Below are positions 56,940-64,000 of a DNA stretch of 64,000 bases, piece by piece (positions within the stretch are counted from its first letter, which is position 1; every line of letters starts with the position of its first letter). A program made the translations under genes and the position numbers. The notes under the pieces were generated by a model. That model had not been told where the DNA came from and ran no database searches. It worked only from the letters and a program-made list of their open reading frames with translations. The stretch spans positions 166,675 to 230,674 of the forward strand of contig VXCM01000706.1 of NCBI GenBank assembly GCA_014773175.1, written 5' to 3'. This DNA is from Lucifuga dentata (lineage: Eukaryota > Chordata > Actinopteri > Ophidiiformes > Bythitidae).

Positions 56940-59900
56940 AGCATTTTATAGATAGAAAAAGATCTCCTTATGCTATTTACTGCACCCTTTGATGATCACT
57001 TAAAGTGATATGTGTGCTGATCTATGCAGACGTGGCATTTGTTACTTGTCCAAATTGACATTGAAATGACAGTGTTTACATTTAACTGGCAGTCTAGAGG
57101 AGATTTTTAACACGAGGCGTGCAACGGAAATGATCTGTCTCCAATGAAATGTGTTGTGATTTAAACACAATCAGTGACCGACTGTAACTCAGTCGTCATC
57201 TTTTCACACCTTGTCATAGAGCACCTCCAGCTGCCTGTCATCTTCCTGCAGCTGCGTCAGCTGGGCCAGCAGCTGACGACCAAAGTGGAGGTAGATCAGA
57301 CCGGCCGAGCTAAGCTTGGTCACCCATGGCTTTTCTGGACACAGGCTGTGGAAGTTCTCTGCAAAAGTCCTGGAAAGAAAGAAGAAAAACTATTAGCTGA
57401 TCGGCAGGGCACAGAAACAATCAATGCACAGCGGGAGAATGGATAAAAGGTCGTGAGATAATGCATGAAACGTATCACGTTTTTCTTACTCTGTCTCTCT
57501 AGTTCACGTGTCAAGCACGTGTCACAGTCAGCTGAGAGACTGCAGGTATTCAGTTCAATCAAAAACAACTCATCAGCTGATGTCAGTGAGCAGCATGCCC
57601 TCAAGGAGGAGGAGCTAATCAGTGTCTTAATGGAAATGGTTTAACACCCATCATCTCGTCTACGGGTCATGGGTTTCAAATCATTTCCTCACGTGGCCGA
57701 GAAACAGCAAGTTTTCAGTCCAACCAAACTTTTCTCTAGCTGAATTTGCTGTTTGGCTCTTCCTCTCAACTGAGGACGTGCTGATCACTGAAACCAGCTG
57801 CTGCCTTGTTTTCTGTTCGACTGAAAACCTGCAGCCCCTTGATCCTCCACAGCACATTGTGTCAGCAGCATGCAACAGGCCATATCTGCGTGATGCATCA
57901 CAATGAAACATGTATCTTCCCTTTCTCATGAAAAATCATTCAAATCTCTTCTCATAAGCAACATATGTAGTTCAGCTGATTAACTGATTAGTCAATTAAA
58001 TTAGCTGATTAAATTAATCAACATTTTTAATCATCGTAATTACTTAGTCATTTATTAAGTAAAAATACCAAAAACTTTGCTGACAGCTGTGAGGAATGTG
58101 AGGAATTGTTTGCCATTTTCAGTTTTATATGTAAGATATCTGACAAACAATCAAACAAAGAAAACAATTCTAAAATCACTTTGGGCTCTGGTAACTTTGT
58201 CAATATTTCTGACATTTTGTACACTAAATAATCAATCAAAAAATTATAGATTAACTTGTAATAAAAATAATTCATATGCACAAACAGATAACTCCAATTT
58301 GGCAATTTTTGCAACTCATGTTTTTTTAATTGTATATTCTAAGTGCTGTAAGGATGATAAATATGTTAGCCGTGAAATAAATGTTTGAAAATTTCTTGAC
58401 CTTGCTGCTGTGCCATTAAAAAAACAAAAAACAAAAAAAAAACAACTTTTGGATCATATTAGGAACTGAACTAATTGATTTATTTGCCATTATGGTTTTC
58501 AGTATGTGCTGAAGCTACAGAGACACACAAAGCAAAGAACATCTATCAATGCTGAAATGGAAAAACACTGTATGAGCTACAACCTGGTGAGCAATTTATG
58601 ACCAATACAGAAGCAAAGGCGAGGGACATTAAACATGTTCTGCTCTAAAAAACAAGACTATTCACGTGTTCTGCCTGCATCCAGATGCATGCTGTACATT
58701 ACCTGATTTGTATCAGGCATCAATAAAAAAGAACCTGCATCTGCATCCACAGTGTACATATTCTCCAGCCTCAGAAAGCAAGCTGGCATTGATCAGAAAG
58801 AGAGAAAGAGAGAGAGCAGGCACGCTCAGGTGTGTTCGTGAGCAGACGTAAATAAACCCACTGGAGGTCTTTCTTCAGCCACGTGCTGACATGGGTAGGC
58901 TCCAGCACTGAACCACTGCTGGTCATTTAATTCAGACTTAATTAGGGCTGCAGCACAGCGGAAAACAGACCATCAAATGAATGAGTGGCATGCAAGGGGA
59001 AGCAGGAGTTGGGGGGGGGANGGGGGGGGTAATCACATCCATTAAAGAGCTAATTGACCAAGCTGAGGCATTTCTATGCCAATTATCAGGACTGAATGAG
59101 AGAGAAGATGATGACAGACTGACATGGAGAATTGACAGAAAGATACTTACAGCCCACAGTAAACTAACGCTTACCACACTTATATGTTAAGAGTTAGAAA
59201 TATGGATACTGGAATTTATTTTACACTTTTCTTTTTATTTCTCGAAAGGTTGACATAGTTTCAACAGTTACAGATAAGATCTTATAGATGATTTTTAAAA
59301 ACTGATTTCAAGGTAATGTTAGTAAAATTTGGGCTTTAAATTGGCAAAATAATAAATTAAAAAAAGAATAATTCTGCCTTGGCTGAGGTATGGATTCTCT
59401 GAGTGAATTTAAGATTTTAGTTGCAGTGGCTGAACTTGTCCTTATAAAATCATCAAAAAAACTCTTTTAATCTAGTTGTTAAGGGAATGGAGATTTTCCT
59501 TCAGTCACACTGCAGCCTGGTTTTGCAGCTTCCTAACAGACAGCTGGTTGACTGATGAGCTCCTCTGAGCGGCAGATGCTGGGGAAAGTTCCATTCTAAT
59601 TCATTTGGATCTCAGTGACCTTCAGTACTGTAAACTGATCCATTTTATTAGAATGCTCCACAAACTGAGATAGTCTGCGGGTCGTTGCTGATTCAACTCT
59701 TTCCTCTCCTATACCACTCTCAGTAAGACTTGAGAATACTTTATGACACAAATGAGTAACTTCAGTAATTCTAACCGGAACTGTAATGATGTTAATCCTT
59801 TAATCAGATTTTTAAAACAATAATGCCTGTACATTCATTTGTACACAGTTAACCAATAGCATCAATCCATGCTAAAAAAAAAAAAAAAAAAAAAGATTAT

Positions 59901-61768
59901 AGATTGAGTACTGACCATCAACAGACTTTAATACCAAAAGGAAAAATGTGAAATTACACCACAATATGAAGTTGTGAAAAAATAATTTTAATAGTTAGAA
60001 ATTATTCTGCTGATGGAAGATTGTAATGTACTGAAATAATCACTACTGCACTGTTACAAAAATGTATTTTCTTTTATTTCTTTACTGTCTGAGCTGTGAT
60101 GCAATCACTCACAAACATCATCCCTGCAAGACCTAATGTGATGAGCTTTATCAATCTTCTGAAACATTTTGAGAACATTTTATTGCTCTCACTTTGAGAA
60201 GTTATTTTCTCCTCCACTTAAGCAAATGTTAAGATTTACAACAGTTCCTGTTAAGCAAGTGCTTTTGATCTTTGAAATCTTATTAATCTGAAGAATTTTC
60301 TTAGAACTTCATTCACCACTAGGAATAAATTTTAAGTAATATAAACCTTTGTGAATATAGTGAGTATAGCTGTTCCAAAGTTTTTACATTAAAAAAAGAG
60401 ACACCAGGGATTTTCTCTGATTTTCCCAGACTCTGGAACAATGTGTCAGAGGATTGAAGTTTAGATAAATACATTTTCTGTAAAGCAAGGACCCTTTATT
60501 AATTGTCTCTGACCTGTCTTTCATGGCTTACTCTTATGCATTTCCTTTCCTTTTACTTTTTACTTTATTTTCTTCTTGCCACTTTCATCTGTTTTGTTAT
60601 TATCATTCAATTCTTACTCCTTAATAATAGCACCATGTCCCAATTTTGCACAGTGTTAAAGAAATAAAGATTTTAATTGTTCTTGTCAGCACCTTTTCAG
60701 CTTCCTCCAGAGTCTGCTGCACATGAACTCATCCCTGCCATCACAACCATGTTACCCCCATCCGTGCCTGTGACTGACAGCTACAGTCTCCTGTGGCCTC
60801 TGACAGCCTCTGTGCCTCGTGAACCAACGGCAAGGGGGCGTTCAATTGATGGAGCACTAATTATCACTACCCGCCTGCCAAGAAGGGAGTCTTGGCATAT
60901 CTTCATCACCATGGTCATAAAAGCAATCTCTGATTGCCATCAGGAAATTAAACTGACAAGACACCTGGAATTGACTGATTGCTCAACATAATAAGATTTA
61001 AGTGGAAAGCACTCAGTTGGAAGAAACTTTGGCAGGACAACTGCAGGAAAAATAGAGCAAATTCCTGAATGCACTTATGCTTATATCAGGGGTTACTTTG
61101 ACATCCCCAGCAACAGCCTCAAGGCCATTTTGACTTCCTGGTCTAAAGTTTATGAAGTGAGGATGGAGGCAAATCAATGACAAACATCTAAAAGGGTTAT
61201 CTGTGCCCATCTGTGTTTAAGAATTACAAATTTTTCTAAGATTAGCCACACAACATGTATTAAACTATTTCTCGATGAATTGATCTTGCCATTACTTCTA
61301 ACCTCAATTTAAGTAAAAACAAACAACAAACAAACAAACAAACAAAAAAGATTATGAGCAGGTCTCTTCCTTCATATGAGGCCTGGGTGATATGAAAATC
61401 TATGCTTCCAACATCAATATTAAGCACCATGTCTGGTTAAGTTTGGATCAGCTCTCTTGGTGATGTCACAACACAGTAGCTGCTTTTAAATAATTAGACA
61501 ACAAATTGTTTTCACAGCTCACAATATTAGAAAGAAAATGTAAAGCATGTATTGCAAAAAAAAAAAAAAAACCTTATTACTACTATTTATGGAGAAAACA
61601 GTCTTCACACTGTATCATCAGTACATATCTGTAAGTTAAATGCTGTTTGCTTTACCTCTGGTGATGGTCATAGCGATGCCTCTTCGGGTCAAACTCTCCA
61701 CCTACATCTACAACAATGTCGCACTTGGCCAGCTCTGCTGGATCCCTGGTCCGAATGATCTCAGCATC
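46741..61768 (-). CDS. myg1: MYG1 exonuclease, 5'-partial (six exons)
   Basis: MYG1 (UPF0160) is a DHH-superfamily 3'-5' RNA exonuclease of nucleus and mitochondria that processes nuclear pre-rRNA/mRNA and mitochondrial RNA. Six exons join in frame with GT-AG borders: 61768-61656, 57369-57210, 56386-56237, 54901-54779, 54225-53980, 46930-46741. They match the human protein, as remembered, from [10 protein letters not shown] to the end. Visible signatures are [12 protein letters not shown], the metal-binding RYDHHQR motif, [33 protein letters not shown] and [13 protein letters not shown]. The first exon (initiator, targeting peptide and GTHNGTFHCDE-type motif) was not found in 61769-64000 and must lie beyond the right edge. 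The 54 kb exon is disrupted by a 64-base assembly insertion. The C-terminus is ...[13 protein letters not shown]. Confidence 0.95.
48709..48841. repeat. 66-bp duplication around a single N (likely assembly artefact)
   Basis: 48709-48774 equals 48776-48841 with N at 48775. Confidence 0.85.
49718..50624. mobile_element. Kolobok-like DNA transposon derivative (907 bp)
   Basis: The terminal inverted repeats are 81 bp each (49718-49798 and 50544-50624). They start aggaccgtactgtcc on the left and aggaccataccggcc on the right, and agree at most positions. Both ends are flanked by TTAA (49714-49717 and 50625-50628), the target duplication of the Kolobok and piggyBac superfamilies. Termini starting AG rather than CC favour Kolobok. 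A - strand open frame (50099-50281) includes [14 protein letters not shown] and LHLHTF, resembling the N-terminal part of a THAP zinc finger, which Kolobok transposases carry. No full transposase fits in 907 bp, so it is non-autonomous. It lies in a myg1 intron. Confidence 0.75.
50766..50890. repeat. 62-bp duplication around a single N (likely assembly artefact)
   Basis: 50766-50827 equals 50829-50890 with N at 50828. Confidence 0.85.
52577..52636. repeat. (GT)n microsatellite
   Basis: GT run with two GTAT interruptions near its start. Confidence 0.9.
53980..54225 (-). CDS. myg1: myg1 exon broken by an assembly duplication
   Basis: Begins VDPSGEVV (acceptor ttcag, phase 0) and runs through [10 protein letters not shown] and [13 protein letters not shown] to NTFQNR, ending in a split codon before gtgatt. 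As written it is 246 bases. 54006-54068 and 54070-54132 are identical 63-mers with N at 54069, which adds 64 bases and shifts the frame. Removing one copy and the N gives 182 bases, the phase needed by both neighbouring exons. Confidence 0.93.
54006..54132. repeat. 63-bp duplication around a single N inside a coding exon
   Basis: Exact copies at 54006-54068 and 54070-54132. Coding content ([15 protein letters not shown] region of MYG1) is written twice. Almost certainly an assembly artefact. Confidence 0.92.
54779..54901 (-). CDS. myg1: myg1 exon (41 codons)
   Basis: 123 bp, phase 0 at both ends: [18 protein letters not shown], then [13 protein letters not shown]. The acceptor is ttacattag and the donor gtactg. 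It matches the human GFKRAMDLVQEEF...SWLPAR region. Confidence 0.94.
56237..56386 (-). CDS. myg1: myg1 exon (50 codons)
   Basis: 150 bp, phase 0: [17 protein letters not shown], then [15 protein letters not shown] and NQDTE, with donor gtgtgt. The acidic EEVDAVDNG stretch is a conserved core motif of the family. Confidence 0.95.
56893..56938. repeat. (TC)n microsatellite
   Basis: TC run of about 22 units in a myg1 intron. Confidence 0.92.
57210..57369 (-). CDS. myg1: myg1 exon (53 codons)
   Basis: 160 bp. The first base completes the Arg of HHQR, then [30 protein letters not shown] and EVLYDK. The acceptor is tttctttccag and the donor gtgtga. Confidence 0.95.
57370..61655 (-). other. myg1 intron (4.3 kb)
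   Basis: AT-rich. 57980-58050 has attagtcaattaa / gattaaattaatcaac motifs, and 58942-58955 has ttagggctgcagcac; these recall fish hAT-type termini but could not be paired confidently. Poly-G with N at 59021. A more complex block is at about 60700-61150. No coding exon seen. Confidence 0.5.
60700..61150. promoter_or_regulatory. Candidate conserved non-coding block
   Basis: Within a very AT-rich intron this segment is compositionally balanced, lacks simple repeats and has a 104-codon open frame (60677-60991, +) without a recognisable domain. It could be a conserved enhancer-like element, an old exon-like fragment or chance. Weak evidence. Confidence 0.2.
61656..61768 (-). CDS. myg1: myg1 exon with DHH motif
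   Basis: 113 bp, from acceptor gtgcacag to donor gtaaag. It encodes [16 protein letters not shown], then [15 protein letters not shown] and RYDHHQ, ending in a split Arg codon. The D and HH residues are the metal-binding signature of the family. This is the most 5' exon of myg1 in the window. Confidence 0.95.
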
Positions 61769-63962
61769 CTGTGCACATAAGAGCAAGATTTATAGATCTG
61801 TAATTGTTTTTAATTCAGCATTTAATACAGTGGGAGAGAACATTTTCTCCAATTGCATTTGAACTTTGGGGCTCATTAACAGTTTTGGTTTCTTTTTTCT
61901 TTATTCAAGAGTCAAACTCATTAAAATGCAATCTACCAATACTGTTAATTGTGCCAGTACTGTGATGCTAATTGGACTGGAAGCAATCATTTAACCCATT
62001 TTGGGTGGTGACCTTTAGTAAAATGTCCAATCACTAACTTTTGTTTTGTTTTTTTTTTTACCTTACAGGAACATTTACATATTGAGGTGCAATGGGATTG
62101 TCCTGTTGACATTTATATTAAGGACTGTGCTTGAAGGGAGAGAAATGTTTTTGATGTGATGTGATGTGATTACGGGTTATTATAAGTGATCAGAATATAA
62201 TAACATATGACAGTTTGTCTTTAGCATTTATATATCCTAATCTCAACAATATACACCTTAACTTATAGATTTCCTAACTGTTGTTATAATGTTTAACCTA
62301 TGCCCCATGAAGGAGAACATATGTGGTACTAAACAAGTTCACAGGGATCTTAACTTTATGGATTCATATTTTATACTTTTTAGATTTGACATTTCCTTTT
62401 CAAAATGGCCATCAACCCCAAAATGTAAAATGTATAATTACTAACCCTATAGTATTAGTGTATTACTATTACTTTAACATATGAATAGTGCAAGATCTAG
62501 AGGCTGATTTCTTTCAGGTCATGATTACCAGAATCATGACCTACATTCTCTTTTTGACACTGACATTCTCCTTTTATAAATGTATATTTATATTGCTATA
62601 AATTTAGCAAAAGTAAATTAAAGCTTTGTGTTCACAGTAGGAGTCAATAGGAGTCACAGTAGGAGTCAAGTTTCTTTTTGCAGACACTGGGTATAAAATA
62701 AAACACACTCATTGTGCAGGAGGAAAAATGACTGCTTTAGTATTAGTGTTAATATGTCCTGTAATTATTATTACATTCCTTTCTTAAGGGATTCAGATGA
62801 AGAGATCAATCTATCTGGACAGCAGCACCCCCATATGGCGTGTTTTAACATATCATGACATAAGTGACAACCCTCTGGAGTCTAAGGTCATTTTTTAAAA
62901 TTAAACTTTTTTTTTTTCTTCCTAAATTTGGCTTTTATTTACAGCTTAAAAAGATGCATTGCAAAAATTGCTAGACAGTACTTTATTCAAAGTTACAAAT
63001 ATTGGCTTGCTAAAATTGTGCCACTTCTGTTCTGTCAAGCCTGTTATTCACAAAGCAAGCGTGAAGGATTTTTTTTTTTTTTTTTCNACTTTACTCTGTC
63101 AATAACCTTTTTTTTTTTCTTGTCACCCAGCTTTTTCCTTTTTTAATTATTTTCTACCAACTTTATTGAAAGCAGAACATAAACCAGTACAAATTGCTTG
63201 TACAATCAAACTGTAAAAAACTGACAAAGTGAAACAAATACACAATGTAAAACAAATAAAAATTTACACACTGGGGTAATAATTACTAATAAATAAGTAA
63301 TAAAGATTTTAAATAAAGAACAAGTCGTAGAAGTTGTTCTGGGGTTTACAGAAAAACAAATAGGATTAAAGTAATGTTTGATTTCCTTCATAAAAATACT
63401 AAAATTAGGCTTTCATCAGAAAATTTGTATTTATGTAAGTGATATTCAGCTATTAAGACTAAAAGATTAATTAATTAATTAATTAGATTAATTATTCATG
63501 TGAACTCATATTTCTATTACCCTGAAGGAGTCAAAACGATCATCTATATGCTCATTAATGCAATAATGGAAATTTTGCCAAATAGTTTGTACAAGAGCAG
63601 CGCCACAATAAGTGAAAAATAGTTTCAGAAGCTTCATCACAAAAAATAAAGTTAGTGTCAGTATTGGGTTTAAATTTTTTAAGATACTTTTTGCACGGTA
63701 AAATCTGTGAATTAACTTAAAGGACACTTCTTTAACTTTATTGGAGATTAAATGAGTCACATGATTCCAATATGAAAAGGCACATGGTAATGAAATTATG
63801 TATTTTTGGAAACGAGATCTTATAGATTTATTAATATTATGGGAATATGAAGAAAAACAAATATTCCCCGATAGGAGAATGTATTGGAGTAAGAGAGTAT
63901 AACTGATTATGATCAAGCCTTAGGCTTTGTCTTAATTGCTTGCACACACGCACGCACACACG

Positions 63963-64000
<38 letters not shown>
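61769..64000 (-). other. myg1 intron 1 (part)
   Basis: AT-rich with a T tract and N (63087). It ends in a CA microsatellite (63941-64000) cut by the window edge. I searched the - strand for a MYG1 first exon (GTHNGTFHCDE-like) and did not find it. Confidence 0.6.
63941..64000. repeat. (CA)n microsatellite at the window edge
   Basis: CA run with a few CG interruptions that continues to the last base. Confidence 0.92.

Noticed and set aside
63506..63916. 136-codon - strand frame near the right edge
   Set aside because: Very AT-rich composition with a Lys/Ile/Phe-biased product and no domain; not the missing myg1 first exon.

Overview
The window is vertebrate nuclear DNA, almost certainly from a ray-finned (teleost) fish. 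It holds intron-rich genes with GT-AG splicing, teleost-type interspersed repeats and many microsatellites. There are no operons, phage, CRISPR arrays or prokaryotic signals. It is a draft assembly: I count 22 single-N joins, mostly in homopolymers or simple repeats, and one 133-N gap.

Region 1 (1-34.2 kb, + strand) is the 3' nine-tenths of a fibrillar procollagen gene that reads as type II collagen (col2a1). I could place 48 coding exons, from the end of the N-propeptide minor helix (381-482) to the stop codon (32753-32755). The exons sum to a major triple helix of exactly 1014 residues. The landmarks fall on canonical helix numbers: Lys87, GFPGER at 502-507, the collagenase Gly775-Leu776 bond and Lys930. 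The C-propeptide is 246 residues with eight cysteines. Signal peptide, von Willebrand C exon and promoter lie upstream of the window.

Region 2 (34.2-46.4 kb) is intergenic, apart from one intronless coding sequence on the - strand (37710-38567). It encodes a leucine-rich-repeat membrane protein of the LRRC3 family, tail-to-tail with the collagen gene. The region also holds hAT-like relics, a teleost repeat ending in (GGAT)n and a possible conserved non-coding block.

Region 3 (46.4-64 kb, - strand) is myg1, which encodes a DHH-family 3'-5' RNA exonuclease. Six exons are present (61768 down to 46741). The first exon is beyond the right edge. One exon is broken by an assembly duplication around a single N. 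Its 7-kb last intron holds an intact-looking Kolobok-type transposon derivative with 81-bp inverted repeats, TTAA target sites and a THAP-like fragment.

The three genes are not a functional unit: an extracellular matrix protein, a cell-surface LRR protein and an organellar/nuclear nuclease. I found no convincing new multi-gene system. The most useful points are the mobile-element derivatives, a long perfect-stem hairpin next to a collagen exon, and the systematic assembly duplications that damage at least one gene model.
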